DNA of 64,000 nucleotides from Saccharina japonica. Its lineage: Eukaryota > Sar > Phaeophyceae > Laminariales > Laminariaceae. The stretch lies in the NCBI GenBank assembly GCA_008828725.1, contig MEHQ01002749.1, positions 272,070 to 336,069 on the forward strand, written 5' to 3'. The stretch's first letter is position 1, and each line of letters starts with the position of its first letter. The notes under the pieces are model-generated. The model made no database searches. It worked only from the letters and a program-made list of their open reading frames with translations, and was not told the DNA's origin. Positions 33,500 to 45,675 of this stretch are shown piece after piece. The position numbers were made by a program, and so were the translations under genes.

Positions 33500-35640
33500 T
33501 AAGACTCTGGAGGTTGCCCATTCCAGGCCTCTCAGAGCTCCCACTTCGACACCGCCTCCTTCTATTACTTGCCGGAGCTTCCTTCTTGTATTTGTTTCCT
33601 ATCCCTTTTGTTTTTGGCGCGAGTCTTTTTCCTTTTTCGGTTTAGGGTTCGTTCGAGCGTTTACAGTGAGCACGGCAACGCGAGCGAGCGCGGCGCCGTC
33701 CGGAGCATGGCATGTTGCAGGCCAGTAGAAGGGGGGGGTGATAAGTTATGCGGTCGCCTTTTTCGTGGCTAGGTGTGGCGTGTCCATCGACACGCGCGCG
33801 GGAAACATGAAGGGGCTTTGTCCACCTTGCTGCTGCAGCGATCAATCCAGTATGTTCGAAATCATAAGGCTCATTTTTGTCCGTAAAATAGTATTCAAGC
33901 AGTGCATATTTCTCGAACAAATATTAATTACAGAAGAGAGCGCCAGGCGATCTGAACATCATAATCGTCGAGCGGGCGAACGAGGGTAAGGGTGAGCACC
34001 GGGTTTCACGCGAGGCGGGACAAGGGGCTCACTGGGGCAGAGCGGCAGGCCCGGACCGAATCGATGGTGAGTTGATCGCGTGGGAGCGGGGAGCGTTGAG
34101 GCTGGCCGAACGTGACAGACGTTGCAACGTTTTAAGTTTTAAGCGGCGCAATCATCACAGACCCGACGGCCCAACGGTTCAAACCAAAATTTCGTGTTCA
34201 CTTGATTTTCAATTTTTGCCAACAGTTTGTTTTCGTTGCTGTTTTTCGCTCCTGCCGTTTTGATCTACAGTAGTAAGAGTATGCGCTAGGGAACGTATAA
34301 CATACGTACGTCTTTCTCAGTGTTGTGTTTTTTTCTTATTTTTGGTACTTCATAACTTGACGACCGTGTGCTGTGCTGTGCTGTGCCTTCCCTTTCATAC
34401 TATGTACACATAAAACGTACGAAGTGCCTCACAGGGGTGGTACCTTGTTGTTGAAGCTCCTCTCGTGTTAATTAGAATATACGCGCGTACAGCTGTGTTG
34501 TCCTGAAGTAGGAACCCTAGGCATCTGCAAGCCACCTGCAGTTTTTTGTTCTTTCTAATCGGTGTAGACCAGTGTAGACCGCTCTCGTGTGTGCTGCGCC
34601 ACATACCACATACCAGTACTACTGCAGTATAATACGTTCAGTTGTACGTACGTACAGCAGTACGTATTTCGCTGTACCCTTAATCTCTTGGCACATTCAA
34701 GTCGGTCCTTGCACCACATCGTGGACCTTTTCTGCCCCTTTCCTTGCGCGAGTGGAGCTGGCGGTGTCAGCCGCCCGCGGAGTGGAGCCCTTGTATATAT
34801 ATGTAATTTCGTTTTTGTATTCGAAGTTCTACGGAATAAAACACAGCTCAAGGCACAATATGCCTTGTGAAAAATCAACATTTGGGCCGTGGACCTAAGA
34901 CATGCTGCAGGTGGTATTGACGAACCCACCCCCCGGCTGATGAGGTGACGGGAAATCTATATATCTGGTATCGTGCAGGAGCAGTAGTGGTGGCATCGTC
35001 TCAGGAAATGCCCAACGAGATAGGACACGTGTAGAAAGGGTTCAAGGGCTGGACCGACACGCCGCGCATACAGCGAACTATAGCGCGATCCCTTGTGTCC
35101 AACTGGTGCTGCTGCTGCGCTGCGTTGCTGCTGTTGATGTTCCCGCCATCACAGCTGCAGCTGCTACGGACGGATATTGTTTCTATAGAAGGCAAACGCA
35201 CGGATAAGTAGATGTTCGATCGTGTTGGTTCAGTCCGCATTCGCCCAGCATAATGTATCGCATACTTGACCACTGCAGGTAAAGAGACCGCGTCTCGTTT
35301 TCACCAAGCACTGCTGTAGTATGGGCTAGTGTATTTGAGGGCGTAAATGCGGCTTTTTCGATCGCAGTGCAACGCGTAAAATGAAATAGAGCACACAGTC
35401 AACCCGACTACCTCATGTTTTGGATATGTGTACTGGTACCGGGTACCATTTACAAAAACATATGGTGCTGACGTGATAGTGCCCGGGTTTACTTGATTTT
35501 TGACACGTCGATAATATTACGACTTCGCACGTATATATCCGTTTTTACACAGTGCGTGTACGTATTGCTGCTGAATCACAGAAACATGTACCCGTATGTA
35601 TGTACAATATCAAAGATAACACCGGCTAAATTCCTGCCTA
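33500..35640. other. Unit-A-specific stretch without recognised gene
   Basis: No counterpart in unit B, where the flanking homology closes near 50.7-51.5 kb. I see GC-richer DNA at 33640-34100, tRNA-free AT-rich sequence, and no convincing ORF or terminal repeats. Confidence 0.4.
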
Positions 35641-35644
35641 TTGT

Positions 35645-36190
35645 CGAGAACATGAACCCGTCTGTATATCGGATGATAAGAGATGGCCGGCGAAACTACT
35701 GCTTCTACCACAGCAGTAGATACCATAGAAGACCCCCAGACAGGTGCAGTATACAACGGTCGTCCTGCTTGATCGTGGTGGCGTGTTTCCCGTGCGTAGT
35801 CTATTTTCGGAGACTCTTTTAGCTTGATGATGTACCCCGCCCATGAAGTGAAGCATGGATATATCCTGAGTATCGAAAACATAAAACTCGTCTGTACGTC
35901 GGGCGAGAATCGATGACCGGCGGAACTGCTTTACACACCCCGGCTGCACATGCATGTCCCCGACAAACAGAAGTATGACATCCTACGGTCGTCGTGATCA
36001 CTAGTGGTCGCGTGAGTCGTGTTGTCTGTTTTCGGAGGCACTTTTAGCCTGATGTATCCATCCAAAATGCCTGCGGAGAGGTGCTGTAAATCGAGAACCC
36101 GAAAGTGTCTGTATATCGGACGAGAAGCGATGACTGGCGTGACTACTGCAAGATTCACAGCAGCACCTGCCGCTGACAACCCCCACAGAG
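35645..36190 (+). repeat. Tandem repeat of about 220 bp, unit A
   Basis: Landmarks at about 35647, 35871 and 36087 (variants of GTCTGTATATCGG followed by GATGACCGGCG). Two and a half diverged copies; only the last has a counterpart in unit B (51.5 kb). Confidence 0.65.
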
Positions 36191-37212
36191 GTCTAGTATC
36201 CTACGGCCCCTGCCATCGCGCGTGGTATCATGCTTTGTATACCATGGGCCCTTTTAGCTTATTGGGTCGCCAGTTAGCTAACGTGCCCCCGGAGGCACAT
36301 TAATCATCTCCCAGGAAAAAAAACTACACATACGTTTTTTGCAGAGCATCGGCAACTCTTTGGTTGGAGCATGGGCAGATTCCTGGAAGATTGCTCGGGT
36401 TCGTACGAAACGGGCGCAGCAGCGCCGCACTAAAGCCGTCGAGCTGCGTTATCATACTTGACGTAGACAATTCGTAAGCCAGACATTAACGTGGTTTCAT
36501 CTCTGGGTCCGCAAAACGTGCCCGAAACAGTCCCTCGCGGCATCACAGCTTTCAAAATTAAACGGAGATACACTGCAGGATGGGTATGCTACCAGTTCAC
36601 CCTAAGAGGAGGGCAGGGTTTTCCACAAGACGGTACGCCAGCAGAGCACGAGCGCCTAATCGCTGTCCGAAGGAGCGCTAGATCCTTCACGTTAGCACTA
36701 CTATTGTTTGGCTGGCAGGGCGGATACGAAAGGCAGTCTGTCGGTAGGTACAGGGGTTGTGCTGTGTCGGTGTACACGGCGGCTGTAGTGTTTGGGTCCA
36801 GCCGAGAGCCTCCAAAACATCAGTGACAGCCTACGAGGATATCCAAAACCGACGCTGCTCAGCTGACACAAAGTGCACAGAGGAGGCAACCACTCACCTA
36901 GACCAGAAGCACGACTTGGTATAGGTAGCGATACGACGATCAGGCGGACCACAGCGGCAACTGCTGTCCTCGCGCTGTGTATGTTATTAACACAATCAGG
37001 GAGTTCAATCTTGTTTTGTGGGCGTTACTGCACGCCGGTCCCAGTGACGTATGTTAGGGGAGTCCCTGAAGTACAATAAAAATATCTGAAGTAACTGAGT
37101 CCTCGTGAGTACCTAAACCAAACGCTGAGATAACTGAGTGATCGCGAATAACCGTAGTGTACTAAACGCTGAATGAAACGACGGAGTACTCGCGGGCACC
37201 AGCTGTGTGTGG

Positions 37213-37996
37213 CAGGGCATTAATTCTTAGTGGTTCGGCGTATGTTGCGCGTACAGCGTAACATGCGACACAAGGTATAGCGGGCAAGCCTCCCGCAGGG
37301 GCCCCCGGAGGGCCGACGGAGGCGAAACAATTGCGATCTATGCGCGAATATACGCCTCAAAAACGAAGTAAAAATCCTTTAAATTTATGATTGGCTACGG
37401 CGAATGGCAAAAGGTGCCTAGTTTTTGTTTTCGGCGGACGAGGGGCCTAGAAGATGTTCAATTCCGACTACTGTTGTAATTATTAAGAAAATAAGACCCC
37501 CAAAATATTTCTCGCCTCCGGGAGGGGCGCCCGAAAATGTTTTTTTCGACACATAAAAACTATCCAAAATGGTCAGAATGGAAAAGCAACCGGAGCACTG
37601 TGATCGCTGCACTATTTAGAACAAAACCTTCTTTTTTTGTTTTCTGAATTTTTCCAAAAACCAATCACTCGGTTTTAAAGACCCCCCCCAGTGATTGGTT
37701 TTGGGAAAATGTCTGAAAAAAAACTTGTTTTGTGGTAAATCGTCCAGCGATCACAGCAGCAGTGATCTGATTGTTTTTTTATTCTGACCATTGCAGATAG
37801 TTAGGTGTCGAGAAATTACTTCTGCGGGCCCCCCTGCCTCCGGCGAAAAACAAACGCGCAACACGGCGAAAAATTTTGCGCGCCCAAAAACTCGTGTTCC
37901 GCTGCGCGCAAACAGCCTCGCTGCGACTGTTGCGCGAAACGGTTATTTTGACAAATGTTGCGCCAGCGCACAGCGCAACACCCGATTAATGCCCTG
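37213..37996. mobile_element. hAT-like element, unit A copy
   Basis: 784 bp. Ends CAGGGCATTAATTC and the complement of ATTAATGCCCTG. 8-bp flanks GTGTGTGG and GGGTGTGG. The interior is rich in GCGC words. Orthologue of 52674-53744. Confidence 0.8.
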
Positions 37997-38322
37997 GGGT
38001 GTGGTGAAAAAAACAAGGTAACCGGAGTACCAGGTACATATGCTGAAATTGTCCATGATTCCTCGCGAGTACCACCTGGAGTATTGCACCGAGTAAAGAT
38101 AAAAAGGGGCACATGCCAAAATCAGGTATACCTGGTCTATTTGAGCCAAAATCAGGTACATGCTAAAACGAAGTAAAAAACGCGCGCCACGAGCTGTGTT
38201 TTGTCCATGAAAAGCCGTAAACTGTACCAGAGGGGTCATTTTGTTTTTGAGCCTAAATATCAGGAGTAAGGGCCCATATTAACGAGTATAAAATAATTTC
38301 AATTTGGGAAAAAATAAAATTC

Positions 38323-38418
38323 AAATTCGCTTTTCATTGGTCAACACACGCGCCAGCACCCCCCAAGATCCTAATCTTCGGTGCTGGTGCGCGTGTTGAC
38401 CAATGAAAAGCGGATTTT
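38323..38418. repeat. Long inverted repeat abutting the gap
   Basis: Arms of about 38 bases (38323-38360 and 38380-38418) pair almost perfectly around a roughly 19-base spacer. Core words are TTTTCATTGGTCAACA and TGTTGACCAATGAAAA. The RNA or single-stranded DNA would form a strong hairpin. Confidence 0.85.
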
Positions 38419-39295
38419 NNNNNNNNNNNNNNNNNNNNNNNNNNNNNNNNNNNNNNNNNNNNNNNNNNNNNNNNNNNNNNNNNNNNNNNNNNNNNNNNNN
38501 NNNNNNNNNNNNNNNNNNNNNNNNNNNNNNNNNNNNNNNNNNNNNNNNNNNNNNNNNNNNNNNNNNNNNNNNNNNNNNNNNNNNNNNNNNNNNNNNNNNN
38601 NNNNNNNNNNNNNNNNNNNNNNNNNNNNNNNNNNNNNNNNNNNNNNNNNNNNNNNNNNNNNNNNNNNNNNNNNNNNNNNNNNNNNNNNNNNNNNNNNNNN
38701 NNNNNNNNNNNNNNNNNNNNNNNNNNNNNNNNNNNNNNNNNNNNNNNNNNNNNNNNNNNNNNNNNNNNNNNNNNNNNNNNNNNNNNNNNNNNNNNNNNNN
38801 NNNNNNNNNNNNNNNNNNNNNNNNNNNNNNNNNNNNNNNNNNNNNNNNNNNNNNNNNNNNNNNNNNNNNNNNNNNNNNNNNNNNNNNNNNNNNNNNNNNN
38901 NNNNNNNNNNNNNNNNNNNNNNNNNNNNNNNNNNNNNNNNNNNNNNNNNNNNNNNNNNNNNNNNNNNNNNNNNNNNNNNNNNNNNNNNNNNNNNNNNNNN
39001 NNNNNNNNNNNNNNNNNNNNNNNNNNNNNNNNNNNNNNNNNNNNNNNNNNNNNNNNNNNNNNNNNNNNNNNNNNNNNNNNNNNNNNNNNNNNNNNNNNNN
39101 NNNNNNNNNNNNNNNNNNNNNNNNNNNNNNNNNNNNNNNNNNNNNNNNNNNNNNNNNNNNNNNNNNNNNNNNNNNNNNNNNNNNNNNNNNNNNNNNNNNN
39201 NNNNNNNNNNNNNNNNNNNNNNNNNNNNNNNNNNNNNNNNNNNNNNNNNNNNNNNNNNNNNNNNNNNNNNNNNNNNNNNNNNNNNNNNNNNNNNN
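38419..39295. other. Assembly gap (877 N)
   Basis: Run of N bordered on the left by a long palindrome (38323-38418) and on the right by a TGG microsatellite. Both features are typical of assembly breaks. The gap lies inside the TAA-flanked insertion between units A and B. Confidence 0.99.
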
Positions 39296-39320
39296 TGGTG
39301 GTGGTGGTGGTGGTGGTGGT
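39296..39320. repeat. TGG microsatellite
   Basis: Eight or more perfect TGG units directly after the gap; the array probably extends into it. Confidence 0.9.
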
Positions 39321-39336
39321 ATTGATATCGATATTG

Positions 39337-39411
39337 GACGCGTGCTACGATATAGATAGAGGTATACCGTTTTTTGGCTGAAATTGTTTCTGATTGATGG
39401 GGCTCCTTTAG
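39337..39411 (-). mobile_element. Truncated MITE of the 4-bp-TSD family
   Basis: Begins GACGCGTGCTACGATA and follows the start of the copy at 58536 base for base with few changes, until it is cut by a GGGCCC terminus after TTA. Confidence 0.6.
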
Positions 39412-40363
39412 GGCCCGTTTTAACGAAGAAAAAAAAAACTCAATTTGGAAAAAAAAAAAAAGCCCGTGGCGTTCCAGGGATCCCTACGCCCACCCAGGAG
39501 ACCCTGCGAGCGATAGCGTCCTAGCCTGGGCGGTCAAAAGCAAAAGTATGCTGGCGGCGGCGCGCACGCGTCGACGCATGCATGCTTTCCCTCTCGTCTC
39601 CTCTCGTCGATTTTTTTCACCTGGGCGCTGTGACGCATGCTGCGTTTTTTCGATTTCATAAATATTTGAACGAGCAATTCACTATTCCCCATAGGACGCA
39701 AACCAGTTTTTTTTTGCGAAATCACATTCAAATAGGATTTTATTTTCCAAATTGAATTTTTGCTGTCTTCGTTAAGATGGGCCCTAAAGGTGCGGTCTCC
39801 AAAATCTTACCATTAATAGTTTTTTCACGGCCCTTCATGTATTCATTCCTTCGTGGATGCTTTCAATGCTTCCACTCTTACGACGAGTACTTCTGAATTA
39901 TAGTATCAGGTATGTATGTATATAGTAGACACACTGATAGCATACGAACAGGACATCGAGTGTACTTGAGATTGAACTGCTCGCTTTCCGTACCGTGTCA
40001 GCAAGCAGCGGTATATAATAGCGGGAACCGGGAAGAGGTCTCGTACGGAGTAGCCTCATACCAGTACAATTTCGGAAAGAGGTCTGGCACGATGTGAAGA
40101 AAACGCCCGTCAGATGCCTCTTGCGCCAAGGCAAGAGTACCTATGGCGCCCTCCCCCGCTGCCAGCTTTGAAGCCTCGACCATCCTCGAGGAACCGCTTG
40201 CACACGGCGGCACGAAGTTCCTTTGCTGTACATATAGACTACTATCATAAAAACTAAGTCAACCTTGACGCGACAAACAAACTGCAGTATGTGTCCATTG
40301 TGCTGTATACGCCCGTATCACGTGTATTGTATGTCGTTGTGGCGGGTCGTATGTACGCAGCAG

Positions 40364-40700
40364 CCGGTCGCCCCGGTGGGCTAGCAGGTAACCACGAATC
40401 CTGCTAGCGTCAAGAAAGCGAGCTCGAGCCCCGCCGAGTGCATGCTCTTAGGTACTTTTTCTCGCGAAAAATATATTGACTAGCAGAAAGCGCGAGAGCG
40501 TGAGTTGGCAAAATTCGATGAAAATCGACGAGCGTTGGGAAGGCTGAACCCTCTGCGCGATAAAAATCAAGGCAAGAGCCGTAGTGGGAGAGGAGGGAGA
40601 GGAGCCTACTTTGTGACCCCGGATCTGAGCTACGACTAGGGAGGGAGAGACGGAAGTGCGAAGATAATAAATGGGATGGAAAACAAAAAACAACAACAAA
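40364..40700 (+). mobile_element. tRNA-headed SINE, unit B only
   Basis: Starts CCGGTCGCCCCGGTGGGCTA, with A box TGGGCTAGCAGG, the same body, and tail GGGATGGAAAACAAAAAACA. Unit C reads across the site near 55412-55430. Target duplication not clear. Confidence 0.85.
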
Positions 40701-41826
40701 CTGTAGTATGGTATGTCTTCGCGTCGGGCGTGTAGGAGGCAGTGTACGTATGGCCTCTGATTGGCTAAAATGCGCTAAAATCAGTTGAAAGTTAGACAGA
40801 GTAGACAAATCCAGATGTACCTGATCATTTCATGCCAAAATCAGGTACGAGCTGAGGCTGCCCAATGACAGGTGTCCTAACGTGTGATTTGAACTTGGTT
40901 TTAGAGTTGTACCTGGTTTTGGCACCAAAGTGACCAGGTGTACCTGGCTCTGGCAAAAACTCTAAGATTTAACAGCTATTAGTGGTAGATATGCGTGCAT
41001 GCAAGATTGTGGAGAATGCCATAACAACGCGCACGAATTATTTACTGGTGGACAACATATACGCACAGACGTCAAGTTTGTTAGGCTCACCCTATAACCA
41101 TAACCCAAATCGAACCGGAACTGAGTACACCTACAGGTTGAGTTCCGATTTGTTCACATGAAAAGGTCTCCTGTTATGGTACCTGTGAATTCAACAACGA
41201 TTCCTAAGTGTCAAATTAAATGCATAGCTTTTCGTTACAATGTCTCTGTACATAACTGTTTTCTGTCAAATATGCATACTCGACTAACCCTTCGAAAATA
41301 GAGCCCCTCTATCGAACAATCAGCACTGCATCAGCTTGACCGGAGCATTCTTTTTAAGAGTTCCAACGCATTTCTCTCTTTCTTTCTCAGAATCGACAAC
41401 GTCTTTCCGAGAATCACAACGACCGCGATGCCAAAATCATCGGCTCTCTCTGGCCGCCTCGTCAAGATCCACTTTTGCGACGACACTCAACCGCTAGTTC
41501 AGATTGGGCGATAACTCACACGTGGTATAGTTTACTGACTAAAAATCCTCAAATCCTCCTGGGTTTGGGCAAGAAAAAGGGGAACCTGCTCCATGTAACG
41601 CCTCACTCGAAAGCATTTCTCGGTAAGGAGACTGCAGGCTTTCAAGTGCACTAACATTTAGGCAACGGAAAAAGACAGCCAGAAACCGAACAAGCCATTG
41701 AATGGTACTACGGAAGCGAGTAGAGTGGCGGCGGGTTTTCCATACGCCATACTCCAAGCCTTACGGTTAGCAGCCTTCAGATGTATAGGCATCTGCGGAC
41801 GAAATATCCGCTGCACAACGAGCGGC

Positions 41827-43656
41827 TCAAAATGTACACTCGGGCTTAACTGTCAACGGTTGAGCCCCTATAGCACGCGAGGGCGGCGTACGCGACACGC
41901 GCTTACGATCGTGTGACTTCACTGCAAGAACAAGGCCGTCCTCGAGTGGACCGTGATTCCGGCAGTGGGACGGCTGTTGGCCGCTTAGTCCCCATGCAGA
42001 AGTTTTTCTACAGCCCCCTACCTTGCATCGGGCTGTGAAGTTGACGACTGGGCCGTCTACGATATCGTCCTTATAATCAGCGCAAGCGGTCTCGGCATCG
42101 ACAGCCAGTGATCCCCATGAAGCTTGCCTCGTGCAGGAATCATACACGCAGAGCCTCCTGCGGGTTCTTACTGTTTCGTCCTCGGCATGCTGCTCGCAGT
42201 ACGCTGAAGTGATCTTGTCTTCGGCATTGAGCACAGGTGATTTCTTGCAAGTTGCGTGTAAGCAACACCTGCGTTTTACCCTAATCTTCCCGTCCTCAGC
42301 ATGCTGCTTGCAGTACGCCGTTTTCTTGATGCCTGTGATGTGGAAGGATGCTGCCTTCCTGCAGGCGACATGTAGACAGCGTTTCCTGTTGACACTGACC
42401 ATGCCGTCCCGAGCGTGTTGCTTGCAGTACTTTTCCGTCTTGCTGCCCTCAAACCAGAAAGAAGGTGTCGTTCTGCAGGTACCATGTGAGCAACGCTTGG
42501 TGTGGACGTTGATCATCCCGTCCTCAGCATGCTGCTTGCAGTACGCCGCCGACTTCATGCCATACACATTATAGTACGCCTTCGCCGTGCAGTTAGAATG
42601 TGCGCAACGCTTGGATACAACGTCGACCATGTCGTCTCCAGCATGTTGCTTGCAGTATCTGGCGGTCTTGCTGCCCTCAACATTGAAAGAAGGCACCCTT
42701 GTGCAGGTGTCATGTGAGCAACGCTTGTTGCAAACGTTGATCATCCCGTCCTTAGCATGCCGCATGCAGTACATCGGCATCTTGCTACCTGTGACGTTGA
42801 ACGAAGGTTGAATGTTACAAGAATCGTGTAGACAACGCCTGCTGCGGACGTTGACCATTCCGGCCTGAGCATGCTGTTTACAGTACGCCGGCGTCCCGCT
42901 GCTCTCGATATTGAAGCAAGGGACCCGCGTGCAAGTTGAATATAAGCAGTGTTTACTGATCACGTTGACCATTCCGTCTTCAGCATGCTGCATGCAGTGC
43001 GTCGCAGTCTTGCTTCCCTCGACATTGAAGCAAGGTGTCCTGGTGCAAGCGGCTTCTGTGCAAGATGCGTGTGTACCGAGCTTCCTGCACACGTTCACCA
43101 TGCCGTCCTTAGCATGTTTCTTGCAGTACGCTGGCGTCTTGATGCCGTCGGCGTTGAAATTAGCCCTAGTTGTGCAGTTGGCATGCAAGCAACGCTTGCG
43201 AGTGACGTCGATCATGCCGTCCTCGGCATGCTGTTTGCAGTATCTGGCGGTCTTGCTGCCGTCAACGTTGAACGAAGGCCACTTTGAGCAAGTGGCATGT
43301 GAGCAACGCGACTTGCGGACGTCGACCATGCCGGCTTCAGCATGCTGTTTGCAGTACATTGACGTCTTCCGGCCTTCAAAATTATAAGAAGACACCGTCG
43401 AGCAGGTGGCGTGTGAGCAAAACCGCGAGCGAACGTCTGCGTTGATGACGTTGTGGTGCTGCTTGCGAGTCGTCGACGTTTTCCTGCCGTCAACCTCGAG
43501 GGAACGTTTACTCGCGCGGGCGCCGCGCAAGCTCCGCTTATCGGATACGTCGATCATGCCGTCCTTAGCATGCTGCTTGCAGTAAACCGCCAGCTTGCCG
43601 CCTCGGGTTCTATAGGCCGCACTTTTCGTGCAAAACTTGTTCGAACAACGGCCCAT
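41827..43656 (-). CDS. EsV-1-7 repeat protein, paralogue B (609 aa)
   Basis: This is the second tandem paralogue, with 15 repeats of C-x4-C-x16-C-x2-H-x12 starting directly after the initial MGR and running nearly to the end. Repeat 2 is degenerate (SLRGA), as in A and C, so the loss predates the duplication. Repeat 6 lacks its first Cys (LGTHASC), as in A. Repeat 14 ends ACADY, so its zinc-ligand His is replaced by Tyr, in this copy only. The extra repeat of A is absent. An in-frame ATG 75 bases further upstream (MVECSLAQT) would add 25 residues; because that ATG is out of frame in A and C, I prefer MGRCSNK. The C-terminal tail ending KPECTF is conserved in all three. The gene stands alone on the minus strand of duplicated unit B, with a MITE 197 bp upstream of the ATG. 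Zinc binding is inferred from ligand spacing. Confidence 0.9.
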   Translation of the reverse strand: MGRCSNKFCTKSAAYRTRGGKLAVYCKQHAKDGMIDVSDKRSLRGARASKRSLEVDGRKTSTTRKQHHNVINADVRSRFCSHATCSTVSSYNFEGRKTSMYCKQHAEAGMVDVRKSRCSHATCSKWPSFNVDGSKTARYCKQHAEDGMIDVTRKRCLHANCTTRANFNADGIKTPAYCKKHAKDGMVNVCRKLGTHASCTEAACTRTPCFNVEGSKTATHCMQHAEDGMVNVISKHCLYSTCTRVPCFNIESSGTPAYCKQHAQAGMVNVRSRRCLHDSCNIQPSFNVTGSKMPMYCMRHAKDGMINVCNKRCSHDTCTRVPSFNVEGSKTARYCKQHAGDDMVDVVSKRCAHSNCTAKAYYNVYGMKSAAYCKQHAEDGMINVHTKRCSHGTCRTTPSFWFEGSKTEKYCKQHARDGMVSVNRKRCLHVACRKAASFHITGIKKTAYCKQHAEDGKIRVKRRCCLHATCKKSPVLNAEDKITSAYCEQHAEDETVRTRRRLCVYDSCTRQASWGSLAVDAETACADYKDDIVDGPVVNFTARCKVGGCRKTSAWGLSGQQPSHCRNHGPLEDGLVLAVKSHDRKRVSRTPPSRAIGAQPLTVKPECTF

Positions 43657-43852
43657 TCTCGGCCTGGAGTGCGCCAGTGGAACTCCTAATACAAGCAAAC
43701 GAGGGGTTTGGGCGAGGGAACACTCAACCATCTATTAACACGCTGCAGTTAGAAACGAGTCGCAGTCGGTACGCAGGTAAAAACGTTTTTTTTATTCAGA
43801 TGATCTCTCTTTTGTTGGTTGCGTAGAGCTGCATTCTAAGTTGGTCCGGCCG
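43657..43852 (-). promoter_or_regulatory. 5' flank of EsV-1-7 gene B
   Basis: Homologous to the flank of gene A, followed upstream by the orthologous MITE at 43853. The in-frame upstream ATG near 43729-43731 lies in this interval and is unique to this copy as an in-frame start. Confidence 0.35.
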
Positions 43853-44108
43853 GACGCGTGTTTCGAGAGAGGTAGGTGCACCATGCATTTTGCTGAGGGT
43901 GGTCGCTCGTGGAGCCCCATACCTCACCCTCAAAACTGTTTTTCGGATTAAAATAAAAGTGCTACCCGACAAATATACCCATGAACCCAGTGCAAAAAGG
44001 AAAAATATTGTAACGCAAGAAAATAATTTCGGCCATTTTGGGCTAAGGAGCCCCGTATTCCAGGAAATGTTTCAGCTAAAAAGTGCTGCCTCTATCGTAG
44101 CACGCGTC
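43853..44108 (+). mobile_element. MITE, 4-bp-TSD family, unit B orthologue
   Basis: Uninterrupted orthologue of 27974-29059. Starts GACGCGTGTTTCGAGAGAGG, ends CTATCGTAGCACGCGTC. The flanks no longer match, as expected for an old insertion. Confidence 0.75.
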
Positions 44109-44919
44109 TGGCGATACCGTAAAACCGTCTGCACCCCAACAACGGGCCAAAGCAGCACCAAGCAGGGACTCCATGACGGTTTTCGTGTAGACCGTTACGA
44201 TGGCATGGCCAATGGGGGGGTAACCAGTCGGGGTACTACAACCCGTGAACGTATGAAAGTGTGCTGCCATAACCAAACCAATTGGCGAACGATGTCATTG
44301 GCGGTCACACTTCGAGTCTTCGTACATTAGACGAGTGGGGAATGAACGAAAGAAGGGGAAAAGGGTCATAAGCGGCTTTCGTGGGAGATCATAACTACCA
44401 GCGAGACAGATTGGGGGCTTGCCAGCCGGGCGTAGCGTACGAGCAATATGACGAACCGAACACCTTTTCTGCTGTGCGACTCGACCCATTTCAGATCATT
44501 TGGTGTCAAGCTCGAAGGGGTGTGGTCACCACGTCTGGAAGTTCCGCAATCGCGTTAGTTCCGTGATCCCGTACATGAGAGCGAGCGTCGTATTTCCTTC
44601 AGGGAAACCGGTCATACCACGGACGGGTGGGGCCAAGCTCATGTTGACTAGGGTCGCCTTCTGGACGACTGCACGAGGTGGCAATGGGCACTATCCATAT
44701 ATATTCGGTTGTTCGGGATATACCGAGAAGCTGTACACCCGGGAAACATGAAAAAATCACGAGTCGACAAGGATTCACCACGGATAATACCACGGGGTTC
44801 GAAAAGTCTATCTCTCCGTAGTTCATGCTGCTACCACGACCATGAAGAGGCCCGCTTCTGCTTGATTGTTTCTACATTTTATACATGCATAGGTTTAGTG
44901 TATTTCGTGCATCACCAAC

Positions 44920-45675
44920 AATATTCTTCTCCCTCATTCGCTAAATTAATTAATTATACCCCCCCATACCACGAACAACCTACCTAAAACATGTTATTGT
45001 ATTGTATCTGTATAACTAATTTGGAATGATGGCGTAGGGTGTAGGGCGTAGTTATTTCGGCGGGATTGAGTCGGGAAACATAAAAGTTAAGAATTTTTAG
45101 CATTCGTTTAGTTTTATTGCGTAAATAGGCAGTGGTATGTCAGGGTTAGTGTCCCTAATGTATGTGGAGTGGTTCACGAGATACGACTTTAGGAAGCTTT
45201 CTCCGTTTTATGACTGGCCCAGCTGATATGCCTGATTTCTTTATTGATTTATCTGCTCCAGATAAAGTATGAATTCCGGATGAGACTCTTGGCATTCCTT
45301 TCGATTCATATCTTCGTTTATATGTCGGATGTAATAATTCCAACTCCTTCCCTGCCCTACCCGAAGCATGAGTGCCGGCGAATGCCGGCACCCATGCGGA
45401 GCCCTTGTATATATACACAAAATGATCACAAATTACAGATGAAAAACACACTGCCCGCCAACCTAAACAAATAAAAATTATATACCCAGATATACCAGGT
45501 ACGCACCTTGTAACTGCCTGGAGTGCACGTGTGTGCGCGTACGTACCCGGTATCATCGTGTTTTCTGGTTTGTCTCGAAATGCGTGTTCTGCTTTTACCA
45601 GGCGGGGGCAACCTCGCTGGCGAAGTACGGTCGCAGCTGCAAGCTATACCCCACCTCAGGTCACTGGGGTGGATA
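44920..45675. other. Unit B insert with stem-loop
   Basis: About 755 bp absent from the matching places in A (29890) and C (60175). No terminal repeats seen. Contains a 20-base hairpin at about 45370 (GTGCCGGCGAATGCCGGCAC). Confidence 0.5.

Larger units (their letters stand above)
24810..38269 (+). repeat. Tandem segmental duplication, unit A
   Basis: First of three head-to-tail units. By eye, 24.8-30.5 kb matches 41.1-46.3 and 55.8-61.1 kb (gene plus flanks), 30.5-32.5 matches 61.1-63.97 but not B, 32.5-33.5 matches 49.7-50.7, and 36.0-38.27 matches 51.5-54.0. Relative to B it carries extra DNA at about 33.5-36.0. It lacks the roughly 1-kb start seen in B and C (39.8-41.0 and 54.0-55.7). 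Its right edge is the TAA at 38267-38269, where a Harbinger-like element follows. Confidence 0.8.
38270..39784. mobile_element. PIF/Harbinger-like element between units A and B
   Basis: Starts GGGCCCATATTAACGA and ends TCGTTAAGATGGGCCC, with TAA on both sides (38267-38269 and 39785-39787). Unit C shows the empty site with a single TAA (54018-54020). A 3-bp TWA duplication with G-rich TIRs is the PIF/Harbinger signature. A third terminus of the same type at 39412 (GGGCCCGTTTTAACGA after TTA) shows nesting of two copies. No transposase is visible, and most of the interior is in the gap. Confidence 0.65.

Noticed and set aside
32915..33544. 209-codon minus-strand ORF in unit A
   Set aside because: The matching stretch of unit B (about 50.1-50.7 kb) keeps only a short, differently broken frame, so coding is not supported.
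38381..39359. Open frames of more than 300 codons
   Set aside because: They consist of N bases translated as X.
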